Shown here piece by piece: positions 28,412-38,029 of a stretch of DNA of 64,000 nt (positions within the stretch are counted from its first letter, which is position 1; each line of letters opens with the position of its first letter). The stretch is from NCBI GenBank assembly GCA_041879415.1, contig CP090851.1, positions 2,604,001-2,668,000 of the forward strand, in the 5' to 3' direction. The stretch comes from Vibrio chagasii (lineage in GTDB: Bacteria; Pseudomonadota; Gammaproteobacteria; Enterobacterales; Vibrionaceae). Below the pieces are notes generated by a model. That model saw nothing but the letters and a program-made list of their open reading frames with translations, was not told the origin of the DNA and made no database searches. The position numbers were made by a program, and so were the translations under genes.

Positions 28412-30427
28412 TTAGCTACTACTCTTACGCCATCGATTTCTTCGACCAACTTTTACTACAGACTCAGCTTTCACTGGCTTTGAGCCTTTATTAGGTAAAG
28501 GGATAATTTGTTGTTCTTCGTCGAAATACCTTCCCTGATAGCCGTTAATACCTAACTCTATCAAGGTGTTCTTTTCTTGTTTTGTCTCGACCCCCACCGC
28601 AATAACTTGAGTTGGAGAGTCACCACATGCCCCAATTAAACTGCGGACGAACAGCTGGTTTTCATGTCTTTGGTCAATTTTCTTAATCAAACTGCGATGA
28701 AGCTTTATATAGTTAACCTTCAAATCCTTAATGTAGTGAGTGCTGACAATAGTTCGCCCAGCTTGGCCAACAATCACTTTACACCCAAGTCCTCGCAGCA
28801 TCTTTGCCACCGGTCTCATATAATCAAGATGAGCGATAAGGTGCCCCTCAGGAAACTCAAAAGCCAGTTGTGAACGATGCTGTGCAGAGAGCTGCAACAA
28901 CTCACTTCTGAACCATTTGAAGTGCTGCTTACTAGAAAAAGGGGTGACATTGAGGTTCACTGAATAATGAATAGGTTGAGTCGATTCTTTCAGTGACTTC
29001 AACAACACTCTCAAAACCGATTGATCCATTTGAGCTTGGTAACCCACTTGCTCTACCGCTGGCATGAATCGAGAGGATTTCAATAAACCTTTCTCAGGAT
29101 CCTGAATTCTAGTGAATATTTCTCTATGCAATTCATTAGCTTGACCTAATTCAGACATAAGATAACATCGCTGAGCGAAGATTACTAAATTATCAGGAAG
29201 CAGTGCTGTATCAAGTAGTGTCCTCCAGCGAACACTGCCTCTATCAAGCTCATTTTTATTTTGTTTAGGGAAACGACTCCAGTTATTAATGCGCTCCAAT
29301 TGCGCACTTTTTAGTGCCGTTTCTGTTTCATCCATAATCTGACTATGACGCTCACCTTCGGTGTACATGGTCACGCCAATATGGCACCAATTATCAGCCT
29401 CTAAAGGCTCTGGTGGTGTTAGCTTATCAAGTTGTCTTAAACACTGGGCAGCCAGCGTCGCAATGTCTTTGGCACCTTGATGAGGGATAAATACAGCAAA
29501 GTCAGCTTCATAATAACGAGAGAAAATAACATCTGGGTAGCGCTGTACGATATTCGATAATACTTCGCCAACCTCAATAATAAAGTTATCTGTAACTTGC
29601 TTGTCATTATCATCGCGTACCTGTTCCCACTCATCAATACGTATCAACAGCACACCGCCACGAGCACCACTTTCATGCAGTGCCGATTCAAGCTTGTTAT
29701 CGAATAGCACTCTATTGGCGGTGCCAGTGAGTTTATCTAAGAAGGTATGGGTACGAATAAAGGTATCGAAGCGACTACGCTCTTGCCGAGCATCCTTTAA
29801 CTCTTCAATAAGAACATCGAGAGCTTCACTCGCAGTAAAAGGCCACTCTCGCTCATCACCTTTTGCATGAGCTTCAACCTGACCAGCAAGAATCATCCTT
29901 CCACGCTCTTCCAGCATTTCAGAGCCCATTAACTGCTCTTTTAACCATCGCACACCACGAGCTAAACAGAAAATGATCAAGGCGACCGCTAAAGTAATCG
30001 ACCACATCGCCTCCAATGAATAGCTGTATCCAATGTAAGGAGGCAGAGCCTTAAATTCAATTCGGTAACCGGTATTTCGCTCTAATACAAAGCTTTTTTC
30101 ATAAAGGCGACTAGGATCAATCTGCGGGGAGGTATCTTTGAAGCGATAAACAATGCCGGTCTTATTCGAGAGTTTCATCTCAACAATGTTGCTTGCTTGC
30201 AACATTTTAGGCATCCAACGTTGCATTGAATATGCAGCGTCAGGATCTTCCATTTCCTTATCTACAACGTCGACAATACCCACCAAATAATGGTCTAAAT
30301 ACTCTTGCCCGATACGCTTAAATGAGAGGGTGCCACCGATAAAAAGAATGAACATCGCACTGATAACTATCACGGTGACAAATGCGACCAATCGGGTGCT
30401 CAATTTTAGTGTGGGGGTATATCTCAT
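28412..30427 (-). CDS. csrD: RNase E specificity factor CsrD (MshH)
   Basis: This protein of about 671 residues is CsrD, called mshH in Vibrio for its position. In E. coli CsrD directs RNase E decay of the CsrB and CsrC sRNAs and so raises free CsrA. There is an N-terminal membrane segment (LVAFVTVIVISAMFILF), a periplasmic loop, a second segment (WSITLAVALIIFCLARGV) and a HAMP-like linker. A degenerate GGDEF domain follows (the signature is replaced by YYEADF, about residue 355 of the longer reading), then a degenerate EAL domain (EL-HREIF). The missing catalytic residues argue against c-di-GMP turnover. The start is ATG 30427; a TTG seven codons upstream is possible. Confidence 0.94.
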   Translation of the reverse strand: MRYTPTLKLSTRLVAFVTVIVISAMFILFIGGTLSFKRIGQEYLDHYLVGIVDVVDKEMEDPDAAYSMQRWMPKMLQASNIVEMKLSNKTGIVYRFKDTSPQIDPSRLYEKSFVLERNTGYRIEFKALPPYIGYSYSLEAMWSITLAVALIIFCLARGVRWLKEQLMGSEMLEERGRMILAGQVEAHAKGDEREWPFTASEALDVLIEELKDARQERSRFDTFIRTHTFLDKLTGTANRVLFDNKLESALHESGARGGVLLIRIDEWEQVRDDNDKQVTDNFIIEVGEVLSNIVQRYPDVIFSRYYEADFAVFIPHQGAKDIATLAAQCLRQLDKLTPPEPLEADNWCHIGVTMYTEGERHSQIMDETETALKSAQLERINNWSRFPKQNKNELDRGSVRWRTLLDTALLPDNLVIFAQRCYLMSELGQANELHREIFTRIQDPEKGLLKSSRFMPAVEQVGYQAQMDQSVLRVLLKSLKESTQPIHYSVNLNVTPFSSKQHFKWFRSELLQLSAQHRSQLAFEFPEGHLIAHLDYMRPVAKMLRGLGCKVIVGQAGRTIVSTHYIKDLKVNYIKLHRSLIKKIDQRHENQLFVRSLIGACGDSPTQVIAVGVETKQEKNTLIELGINGYQGRYFDEEQQIIPLPNKGSKPVKAESVVKVGRRNRWRKSSS

Positions 30428-30521
30428 GAATAACGAAATCCTTTTCAACTCACATTATACCGTATTGCTACTTATACTATAAATTGACGTTGTAAATAAA
30501 GAGTTAAGAATTCTAGGTAAC

Positions 30522-30548
30522 AAAAAGCCGCGATAATCGCGGCTCTTT
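30522..30548 (-). terminator. Intrinsic terminator of ssb
   Basis: GCCGCGA and TCGCGGC pair around a three-base loop, followed on the minus strand by TTTTTG. It lies about 40 bases after the ssb stop and before csrD. Confidence 0.88.
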
Positions 30549-30588
30549 CCAAATTAATACTGTCTTTATAATATATTAAAAACAGGGC

Positions 30589-31140
30589 TTAAAATGGGAT
30601 GTCATCATCAAAATCCATCGGTGGCTCATTATATTGAGGTTGAGCCTGCTGAGGAGCTTGTTGAGGTGCTTTCGGCTGCTGTTGAGCTGGAGCACTGTAT
30701 TGTTGCTGTTGTGGTTGTTGAGGTTGACCCCAACCACCTTGCTGTTGTTGGCCACCCATGCCACCTTGAGCTGGTGCGCCACCTTGAGCACGACCGCCTA
30801 GCATTTGCATAACGCCGTTAAAGCCTTGAACCACAACTTCCGTTGTGTAGCGATCTTGACCGCTTTGGTCTTGCCATTTACGAGTTTGAAGTTGACCTTC
30901 AATGTAAACTTGAGAACCTTTACGTAGGTACTCACCAGCAACTTCAGCTAGCTTGCCAAACAGAGCAACACGGTGCCATTCTGTTTTTTCACGCTGTTCG
31001 CCAGTTGCTTTATCACGCCATGACTCTGACGTTGCAATGGTAATGTTCGCTACTGCGCCGCCATTTGGCATGTAACGAATTTCTGGGTCATTACCTAGGT
31101 TACCCACTAATATAACTTTGTTAACTCCACGGCTAGCCAT
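30589..31140 (-). CDS. ssb: Single-stranded DNA-binding protein SSB
   Basis: This 183-residue protein has an OB fold in residues 1–112 ([20 protein letters not shown], aromatic residues in [20 protein letters not shown]). A Gly/Gln-rich linker (about 113–170) follows, and the acidic tip MDFDDDIPF recruits SSB partners such as RecO, RecQ, PriA and exonuclease I. It covers ssDNA in replication, repair and natural transformation. It is divergent from qstR, 279 bp away. I found no LexA box in that interval. Confidence 0.98.
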   Translation of the reverse strand: MASRGVNKVILVGNLGNDPEIRYMPNGGAVANITIATSESWRDKATGEQREKTEWHRVALFGKLAEVAGEYLRKGSQVYIEGQLQTRKWQDQSGQDRYTTEVVVQGFNGVMQMLGGRAQGGAPAQGGMGGQQQQGGWGQPQQPQQQQYSAPAQQQPKAPQQAPQQAQPQYNEPPMDFDDDIPF

Positions 31141-31419
31141 GATTTGCTCCGTCTAAATTCATAGTCTCAGAAAATTTTTAGCGCACAAGAATAGCATGCT
31201 TTTCTGCTGTGATAAATCGCATTCCTATTCTCTCCTCACGACAAAGAATAAAAACGTAACAAATCATGATATTCAGAGCGATGTTGCTTTTTTCTCCACT
31301 TACAAACCACTCATTTACTTTGAGAATTGATATTCAACGCAAGTCACAACGATGGTGCTAGAGAAGCCAAAGCCTGCATGACAACGTGAATTCCCATTCT
31401 ATTTACAAAGGACATTTCA
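31141..31419. promoter_or_regulatory. Divergent ssb/qstR control region
   Basis: This interval of 279 bp holds both promoters. An imperfect palindrome TTGAGAATTGATATTCAA lies at 31320–31337, about 82 bp before the qstR start, and may be a regulator site. AAAGGA at 31407–31412 is the qstR ribosome site. No tRNA or small ORF is apparent. Confidence 0.4.
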
Positions 31420-32067
31420 ATGAGAAAGTCTCGATATGCTCGCACTTTACACTTTATGTGCATCGACCCAAGTGATACTTACTTACACGTAAAAGAGATA
31501 GAAAAACACCTATCTATTATCTTGTATAAGATGACGCCAGACGACCTAATGTTAGTCGATAGGAAGCAGAGTAATCGCATTCTTCTTGTCGACTATAAAG
31601 AAGTACCAAAGCTATTGGCTATCTGCCCTAACCTGACTGTAATATGGAAGAATCATGAGATCATTTTATTTAATGTCCCACATCAACTGCCGACCTCAGA
31701 GCTCTTAACTTACGGTGTATTAAAAGGACTGTTTTATAACACTGATAAAAAAGACAAAATTGCTCATGGTTTACAAGAGGTAATCGATGGCGATAACTGG
31801 CTGCCAAGAAAGGTCACCAACCAACTGCTGTTTTACTACCGTAATATGGTCAACACCAACACAACGCCTACCAATGTTGATCTCACCATTCGCGAGATTC
31901 AGGTTATTCGTTGTCTCCAATCAGGCTCATCAAACACACAAATAGCCGATGACCTCTTTATCAGTGAGTTCACCGTGAAGTCTCACCTCTACCAAATATT
32001 CCGCAAGTTGGCGGTAAAAAATAGAGTCCAAGCAATCGCATGGGCCAACCAGAACTTGCTTGCATAA
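31420..32067 (+). CDS. qstR: LuxR-type transcriptional regulator QstR (competence)
   Basis: This is a 215-residue regulator with an N-terminal receiver-like domain (about 1–135) and a C-terminal LuxR-type HTH (about 150–212; LTIREIQVIRCLQSG, NTQIADDLFISEFTVKSH). In V. cholerae the gene between ssb and galU is qstR, which is activated by HapR and TfoX and switches on late competence genes and type VI secretion genes. The same neighbours here support the assignment. It belongs to the CsgD/VpsT group, but the W[FLM][TS]R c-di-GMP motif of VpsT is not seen and the phospho-acceptor aspartate is not obvious, so phosphorylation or c-di-GMP control is unlikely. Confidence 0.85.
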   Translation: MRKSRYARTLHFMCIDPSDTYLHVKEIEKHLSIILYKMTPDDLMLVDRKQSNRILLVDYKEVPKLLAICPNLTVIWKNHEIILFNVPHQLPTSELLTYGVLKGLFYNTDKKDKIAHGLQEVIDGDNWLPRKVTNQLLFYYRNMVNTNTTPTNVDLTIREIQVIRCLQSGSSNTQIADDLFISEFTVKSHLYQIFRKLAVKNRVQAIAWANQNLLA

Positions 32068-32224
32068 TTGATCCACTTCTTAAAGTGACGATAATTTTGA
32101 GGGAAGCTCTGGTTAGCCATACGGATTGTTGCTGAATTTTCGACAAAATTTGTGCTAGAGTTGCCCTCAGAAATATCAACCACTCAGGTTGAATCAATAA
32201 TTATTATAGATAAAGGGTCTTACG

Positions 32225-33097
32225 ATGATCAAAAAGTGCCTTTTCCCGGCAGCAGGCTACGGTACACGCTTCTTACCAGCAACCAAATCAATGCCGAAAG
32301 AAATGATGCCAGTAGTAAACAAACCACTGATTGAATACGGCGTTGAAGAAGCGATCGAAGCCGGTATGGACGGAATGTGTATCGTAACGGGCCGTGGTAA
32401 GCACTCAATCATGGATCACTTCGACAAGAACTACGAACTTGAACATCAGATCAGTGGTACAAATAAAGAAGACCTACTGATTAATATCCGTGAAACGATT
32501 GAAGCTGCGAACTTCACTTATATCCGCCAACGCGAAATGAAAGGCCTAGGTCACGCTATTTTGACTGGTCGCGAACTTGTAGGTGACGAACCATTCGCAG
32601 TGGTACTGGCCGATGACCTATGTGTGAATGAGCAACAAGGCGTGTTAGCACAAATGGTTGCCCTATATAAACAGTTCCGCTGTTCTATCGTTGCTGTTCA
32701 AGAAGTTCCTGAAGAAGAGACCCATAAGTACGGTGTTATCTCAGGTGAAATGATCAAAGACGATTTGTTCCGTGTTGATGACATGGTGGAAAAGCCAGAG
32801 CAAGGCACGGCACCAAGTAATCTAGCGATCATTGGTCGTTACATCCTGACTCCTGACATCTTCGAACTGATCGAGCAAACGGAACCAGGTAAAGGTGGTG
32901 AGATCCAAATCACTGATGCACTGCTTAAACAAGCAAAAGCAGGTTGTGTATTGGCATACAAATTTAAAGGTCAGCGTTTTGACTGCGGTAGCGTAGAAGG
33001 CTACATCGAAGCAACAAACTACTGCTTTGAAAACCTATACAAAAAAGACCAACAGCAAGTTGAGCTAGGCAAACACTCAACACAGAAAGAAGCATAA
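32225..33097 (+). CDS. galU: UTP--glucose-1-phosphate uridylyltransferase GalU
   Basis: This 290-residue enzyme makes UDP-glucose from UTP and glucose-1-phosphate for LPS, capsule and exopolysaccharide synthesis. The nucleotide-binding signature GYGTRFLPATKSMPKEM is at residues 11–27. VVLADDLCV supplies the metal aspartate, and VEKPEQGTAPSNLAIIGRY is also conserved. AAAGGG precedes ATG 32225. It is followed by its own strong terminator. Confidence 0.97.
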   Translation: MIKKCLFPAAGYGTRFLPATKSMPKEMMPVVNKPLIEYGVEEAIEAGMDGMCIVTGRGKHSIMDHFDKNYELEHQISGTNKEDLLINIRETIEAANFTYIRQREMKGLGHAILTGRELVGDEPFAVVLADDLCVNEQQGVLAQMVALYKQFRCSIVAVQEVPEEETHKYGVISGEMIKDDLFRVDDMVEKPEQGTAPSNLAIIGRYILTPDIFELIEQTEPGKGGEIQITDALLKQAKAGCVLAYKFKGQRFDCGSVEGYIEATNYCFENLYKKDQQQVELGKHSTQKEA

Positions 33098-33130
33098 CTG
33101 CTGACTGGTAAGTAACATTTCATACGATGT

Positions 33131-33160
33131 AAAGGGCGGCTCTTGGAGTCGCCCTTTTTT
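33131..33160 (+). terminator. Intrinsic terminator of galU
   Basis: A 12-bp stem starting AAAGGGCGGCTC with a TTG loop ends in six T residues. It directly abuts the LexA box of uvrA, insulating the SOS promoter from galU transcription. Confidence 0.9.
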
Positions 33161-33162
33161 AT

Positions 33163-33182
33163 TACTGTTTTTTTATCCAGTA
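33163..33182 (+). promoter_or_regulatory. LexA (SOS) box upstream of uvrA
   Basis: TACTGTTTTTTTATCCAGTA matches the gammaproteobacterial LexA consensus TACTG(TA)5CAGTA in both outer half-sites, with one departure (CCAG for ACAG) in the inner core. It lies 64 bp before the uvrA start, so DNA damage should derepress uvrA, as in E. coli. Confidence 0.82.
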
Positions 33183-33246
33183 AAACTTTGCACAAATCTC
33201 ACTCTATGTAATACTTTAGCCACTAAAAATTACATGGTCTGTTGAG

Positions 33247-36078
33247 ATGGATAAAATAGAAATTAGAGGCGCTCGTACGCATAACCTCAAAGACGTAAAC
33301 CTTACCATCCCTCGTGATAAGCTGATTGTTATCACAGGTCTCTCTGGTTCAGGTAAGTCATCACTTGCGTTTGATACCCTCTACGCTGAAGGGCAACGCC
33401 GTTATGTTGAGTCTCTGTCTGCCTACGCTCGTCAATTTCTATCCCTTATGGAAAAACCTGATGTCGACCACATCGAAGGCTTATCTCCTGCTATCTCGAT
33501 AGAACAGAAATCGACGTCTCACAACCCTCGCTCGACGGTCGGTACTATTACAGAAGTTTATGATTACCTAAGGCTTCTTTACGCACGGGTCGGAGAACCT
33601 CGCTGCCCAGAGCACAATACACCGCTTGCAGCACAAACCATCAGCCAAATGGTGGATAAGGTACTTGAGCTACCTGTTGGTTCAAAGATGATGCTGTTAG
33701 CACCAATCGTTAAAGAGCGTAAAGGTGAGCACGTAAAAACACTGGAAAACTTAGCAGCTCAGGGCTTTATCCGAGCGCGTATTGATGGTGAGACCTGCGA
33801 CCTATCCGATCCACCAGCACTAGAACTTCATAAAAAGCACACCATTGAAGTCGTAGTAGACAGGTTCAAGGTTCGCCCTGACCTTCAACAACGTTTAGCC
33901 GAATCATTCGAAACCACGTTAGAGCTCTCTGGTGGTATTGCTGTCGTTGGTTGGATGGATGAAACAGACCAAGAAGAGATCGTATTTTCTGCTAACTTCG
34001 CTTGTCCAAAGTGTGGTTACAGCATGCAAGAGCTTGAACCTCGCCTATTCTCATTCAACAACCCAGCTGGTGCATGTGGTACATGTGATGGCCTTGGAGT
34101 TCAGCAGTACTTTGATCCAAGCCGAGTGATCTTAGATGAGAATCTAAGTATTGCAGATGGAGCTATTAAGGGCTGGGATCAAAAGAATTACTACTATTTC
34201 CAGATGCTAACATCACTCTCTGAGCACTATGGTTTCGATCTGTTTGCACCATTTAATTCTCTACCGAAGAAGACTCAAGAGATTATTCTGAAAGGCTCAG
34301 GTCGCACTGAAGTTGAGTTCAAATACATCAATGATCGTGGTGATATTCGAGTCAAACGTCACCCATTTGAAGGTATTTTGAATACGCTAGAACGCCGTTA
34401 CCGTGATACGGAATCAAATGCGGTCCGTGAAGATCTTGCTAAGTACATATCAACGAAATCCTGCTCTAGCTGTAATGGTACACGCTTGAGATTAGAAGCT
34501 CGCAATGTCTTCATTGGCGATACTACACTGCCTGAAATCGTTGAACTGAGCATTGCTGACGCACTGCAATTTTTCCAAGAGTTGAAGTTAGACGGTCAAC
34601 GCGGACAAATCGCCGATAAGGTAATGAAAGAGATCAATGATCGCCTGCACTTCTTGGTTAATGTCGGCTTGAACTACCTCAACCTATCACGCAGTGCAGA
34701 AACACTTTCAGGTGGTGAAGCGCAACGTATCCGACTTGCAAGCCAAATTGGTGCAGGCTTAGTGGGGGTTATGTATGTATTGGATGAACCATCGATTGGC
34801 CTCCACCAGCGTGACAATGAACGCCTGCTGCAAACCTTGGTTCACCTAAGAGACTTAGGCAATACTGTGCTTGTCGTTGAGCATGATGAAGACGCTATTC
34901 GTTGTGCCGACCATGTGATTGATATTGGTCCAGGTGCTGGCGTGCACGGCGGCCACGTCGTCGCAGAAGGTACTATGCAAGATATCATCGACAACCCAAA
35001 CTCGTTGACAGGTCAGTACCTGAGTGGCGTAAAAGAGATTGAAGTACCAAAACAACGAACACCAATCGACAAGAAAAAAGTCGTCGAGATCATTGGGGCT
35101 ACCGGTAATAACTTGAAAAATGTCACCGCGACTATCCCAGTTGGCCTATTCAGCTGTATTACTGGTGTATCAGGGTCAGGTAAGTCGACACTGATTAATG
35201 ACACCTTCTTTAAAATTGCTCACACCCAACTCAACGGTGCAACGACAGCAGTACCTGCACCACATAAGAAAATTAAAGGCTTAGAGCACTTCGATAAGGT
35301 CATCGATATTGACCAAAGCCCTATAGGTCGAACGCCAAGATCAAACCCTGCAACCTACACAGGAATATTCACCCCTATTCGTGAGTTGTTCGCTGGAACA
35401 CAAGAGTCACGTTCGCGCGGTTACAAACCGGGACGCTTCAGCTTTAACGTGCGTGGCGGACGCTGTGAAGCCTGTCAGGGCGATGGTGTTATCAAGGTAG
35501 AAATGCACTTCTTACCAGACGTTTATGTGCCGTGTGATGTGTGTAAGGGCAAGCGCTACAACCGTGAAACACTAGAAGTTCGCTACAAGGGTAAAACCAT
35601 CGACGAAGTACTGGAAATGACCGTAGAAGACGCACGTGAGTTCTTTAATCCGGTTCCAGTGATCGCTCGCAAGCTGCAAACTCTCATGGATGTCGGCCTT
35701 TCTTACATTCGTTTGGGGCAAGCCGCTACTACCCTATCTGGTGGTGAGGCTCAACGTGTTAAATTAGCGCGTGAGCTGTCTAAACGAGATACAGGAAAGA
35801 CGTTATACATTCTGGATGAACCAACAACAGGGCTTCACTTCCACGATATCCAACAGCTACTAACCGTATTGCATCGACTGCGTGATCACGGTAATACCGT
35901 TGTGGTAATTGAACACAACTTGGATGTCGTTAAAACTGCAGACTGGATACTCGATCTCGGCCCTGAGGGTGGTCAAGGTGGTGGTAAAATTGTTGCAGAA
36001 GGTACACCTGAAGATGTGGCACTAGTCGAAGGTTCACATACAGCACGCTTCCTCAAGCCTATGTTAAATTTGAACTAG
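33247..36078 (+). CDS. uvrA: Excinuclease ABC subunit A (UvrA)
   Basis: This 943-residue ABC-type ATPase dimer finds bulky lesions and loads UvrB in nucleotide excision repair. Two ATPase modules are visible, with Walker [11 protein letters not shown] (about 31) and [10 protein letters not shown] (about 640) and signatures [13 protein letters not shown] and [13 protein letters not shown]. Zinc modules are formed by CPKCGYS…CGTC (about 253–283) and CEAC…CDVC (about 740–766). Length agrees with E. coli UvrA (940). It has its own LexA box and a terminator after the stop. Confidence 0.98.
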   Translation: MDKIEIRGARTHNLKDVNLTIPRDKLIVITGLSGSGKSSLAFDTLYAEGQRRYVESLSAYARQFLSLMEKPDVDHIEGLSPAISIEQKSTSHNPRSTVGTITEVYDYLRLLYARVGEPRCPEHNTPLAAQTISQMVDKVLELPVGSKMMLLAPIVKERKGEHVKTLENLAAQGFIRARIDGETCDLSDPPALELHKKHTIEVVVDRFKVRPDLQQRLAESFETTLELSGGIAVVGWMDETDQEEIVFSANFACPKCGYSMQELEPRLFSFNNPAGACGTCDGLGVQQYFDPSRVILDENLSIADGAIKGWDQKNYYYFQMLTSLSEHYGFDLFAPFNSLPKKTQEIILKGSGRTEVEFKYINDRGDIRVKRHPFEGILNTLERRYRDTESNAVREDLAKYISTKSCSSCNGTRLRLEARNVFIGDTTLPEIVELSIADALQFFQELKLDGQRGQIADKVMKEINDRLHFLVNVGLNYLNLSRSAETLSGGEAQRIRLASQIGAGLVGVMYVLDEPSIGLHQRDNERLLQTLVHLRDLGNTVLVVEHDEDAIRCADHVIDIGPGAGVHGGHVVAEGTMQDIIDNPNSLTGQYLSGVKEIEVPKQRTPIDKKKVVEIIGATGNNLKNVTATIPVGLFSCITGVSGSGKSTLINDTFFKIAHTQLNGATTAVPAPHKKIKGLEHFDKVIDIDQSPIGRTPRSNPATYTGIFTPIRELFAGTQESRSRGYKPGRFSFNVRGGRCEACQGDGVIKVEMHFLPDVYVPCDVCKGKRYNRETLEVRYKGKTIDEVLEMTVEDAREFFNPVPVIARKLQTLMDVGLSYIRLGQAATTLSGGEAQRVKLARELSKRDTGKTLYILDEPTTGLHFHDIQQLLTVLHRLRDHGNTVVVIEHNLDVVKTADWILDLGPEGGQGGGKIVAEGTPEDVALVEGSHTARFLKPMLNLN

Positions 36079-36121
36079 GTGTAAAATAGCGTCCTGCGGG
36101 AAGACAGAAAAATGTTAAAGT

Positions 36122-36160
36122 AACGGAGCTTGTTTCAGAAAGAACAAGCTCCGTTTTTAT
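36122..36160 (+). terminator. Intrinsic terminator of uvrA
   Basis: ACGGAGCTTGTTTC pairs with GAACAAGCTCCGT around a five-base loop, followed by five T residues. It ends only about 15 bases before the pglL start, so pglL translation must come from readthrough or from a transcript starting very close by. Confidence 0.9.
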
Positions 36161-36174
36161 AAGGTTAGGGATTT

Positions 36175-37938
36175 ATGGCAACAATACACACTAGCGGAAC
36201 CCAGCTAGAGCATCAGGTCACTCAACTACCTCTCAACAAAGCATTCCTTGCTTCATTAGCTGTTGTGTTCTTACTCGCCATGCATTTTTTCATGCCTAAC
36301 CCAGGTGGTTCTGGCCTTGCCCTATCCTTTAATCCGACGACTTGGCTGGCTCTAAGCTTCACTTTAGCGATTGGCTTTTATCAACTAGCGACCAATCGAG
36401 TTCTCAAGTATTCCAAGTTAACCATAGGTTTGCTGATAAGCTGCGTGATACTCACGTTGCCTATTCTATATAGCAATGCTTCGCCGCAAGGGGCTTCAGG
36501 TCGATTACTTGGGTTATGGGCTGGCTTTGCCTTATTCGTGGTTCTTCAACAATTCAAATTCAGTAATAAACATAAACAACGCATGCTGTGGTTCATCGTA
36601 CTTGCTGTCGTCATACAGGCATTGTTTGGCTATGTGCAATATTTTTTGCTGGAGCCTGGTAACCTATTTGGTTACAACACTGAAGCTAATCGCCCGTATG
36701 GAATCTTCCAACAGCCTAACGTGATGGCCAGCTTTTTAGCGACGGGTTTTGTACTCTCTGCTTACCTATTAGCGAGGCAGCCAGCCAAGTACAACCATAA
36801 GATTAGCGAATCATTTTTACTCTACCTAACACCAACGTTAACGGTGCCACTGCTGATCATCATCGCATCACGCACAGGTTGGTTAGCTGCACTCATTGGC
36901 TTCATATGTATTCTGCCTTACCTCTACAAGTTCTCGACCAAGAAACGATTCTACGGATGGTGTGCATCCGTTGCTGTCGGTATCGTAGTTGCGTTTTCAG
37001 TAATCAGCCTTAGCACTACAGATAGTATAGCGAGTAAAAAAGCGAACCTAGAGAGCCCTCGAGCTTACACCTTCCCGCAAACATTAGACATGTTGGTAGA
37101 GAAACCATTTACTGGTTACGGCTACGGAAAATTTGAATCAGAGTACACCCTGTATACCGCTCGTCAGCATCAACTCAATTCAAACTATCATCCGGGGCTT
37201 CCAGCAATGGATCACCCCCACAATGAGTTTCTATTCTGGGGAGTTGAGGGCGGTATTGTACCTATCATAGGAATATTGATTGCCGCAGTATTAGTATTGT
37301 CGCGTATCTCGAGCTCAGCGAAAGGAACACGCTTAGCTTTACTGGCTCTGTTCATACCGATACTTTTACACTCTCAGCTAGAGTACCCGTTCTATCACTC
37401 AGCGATACACTGGATAACCTTTATCATCTTGATTTATTGGGTTGACCAGCGCGCTTCGCGTCATTATCAGCAGCCATTTAGCATCATCAGTAAAACGTTA
37501 TTTAGAGTGACCAGCTTAGTGTTACCAATTCTGGTGAGTGTTTACATGTTGAGTGCACTACATACCAACTATGTACTGACCAAATTTGAGCTATCTAAAC
37601 CTAAAAACCCAGATATTCTCAAACAAGTCACTAACCCTGTAGTTTGGAAAGATCGCTACGATTGGGACATATACAGCACCTACCTGAACATTGGTCTTTA
37701 TAAAGGCGACCCTAGCCTTATTCAGCCTTACGTTGATTGGTCACTAGAGATCATAAAGAGTAAACCAAGACCAGCGTTCTACAGTAACCTGATCCTTGCT
37801 TACCAAGGTTTAGGGGAAGAGAGCAAAGCGGAACAAATCCGCAGTGAAGCAAAGTTTTTATTCCCAAACAGAGACTTTTCACAGGTTCAATACAAGAAAA
37901 TATCTCAAGCTGAAAACAACGTCTCATCGGCAGAGTAG
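36175..37938 (+). CDS. pglL: PglL family protein O-oligosaccharyltransferase
   Basis: This is a 587-residue polytopic inner-membrane enzyme. About 11–12 membrane segments flank a periplasmic Wzy_C-type loop with DHPHNEFLFWGVEGG (about 342–358), whose histidine matches the essential one of PglL/WaaL-type ligases. The periplasmic C-terminal part (about 460–587) resembles the PglL_A/DUF3366 region and ends in a TPR-like helix pair. PglL enzymes transfer undecaprenyl-linked glycans to Ser of pilins and other exported proteins. V. cholerae has the homologue in the same place, and that enzyme is active with relaxed glycan specificity. A WaaL-type O-antigen ligase is the alternative, but synteny and the C-terminal domain favour PglL. 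AGGG precedes the ATG. Confidence 0.88.
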   Translation: MATIHTSGTQLEHQVTQLPLNKAFLASLAVVFLLAMHFFMPNPGGSGLALSFNPTTWLALSFTLAIGFYQLATNRVLKYSKLTIGLLISCVILTLPILYSNASPQGASGRLLGLWAGFALFVVLQQFKFSNKHKQRMLWFIVLAVVIQALFGYVQYFLLEPGNLFGYNTEANRPYGIFQQPNVMASFLATGFVLSAYLLARQPAKYNHKISESFLLYLTPTLTVPLLIIIASRTGWLAALIGFICILPYLYKFSTKKRFYGWCASVAVGIVVAFSVISLSTTDSIASKKANLESPRAYTFPQTLDMLVEKPFTGYGYGKFESEYTLYTARQHQLNSNYHPGLPAMDHPHNEFLFWGVEGGIVPIIGILIAAVLVLSRISSSAKGTRLALLALFIPILLHSQLEYPFYHSAIHWITFIILIYWVDQRASRHYQQPFSIISKTLFRVTSLVLPILVSVYMLSALHTNYVLTKFELSKPKNPDILKQVTNPVVWKDRYDWDIYSTYLNIGLYKGDPSLIQPYVDWSLEIIKSKPRPAFYSNLILAYQGLGEESKAEQIRSEAKFLFPNRDFSQVQYKKISQAENNVSSAE

Positions 37939-37978
37939 TAGCCAATTTTAACTCGTAGTATTACCTTTAAAGCAAACA

Positions 37979-38009
37979 AAAAAAGCGCACGATCCTCGTG
38001 CGCTTTTCT
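37979..38009. terminator. Bidirectional terminator between pglL and the aminotransferase gene
   Basis: AAAAGCGCACGA and TCGTGCGCTTTT pair around a two-base loop. An A-run on one side and a T-run on the other serve the convergent genes on both strands. Confidence 0.9.
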
Positions 38010-38029
38010 TTGAAACTATTCTAATTCGG

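Noticed and set aside
28412..30427. Active diguanylate cyclase or phosphodiesterase
   Set aside because: Both signature motifs are degenerate, and size, layout and position match CsrD/MshH.
31141..31419. LexA box for ssb
   Set aside because: The only partial match, CTGT followed by GCAT, fails the second half-site.
31420..32067. VpsT (c-di-GMP-binding regulator) as identity of the LuxR-type gene
   Set aside because: The W[FLM][TS]R motif is not visible and the gene neighbours match qstR.
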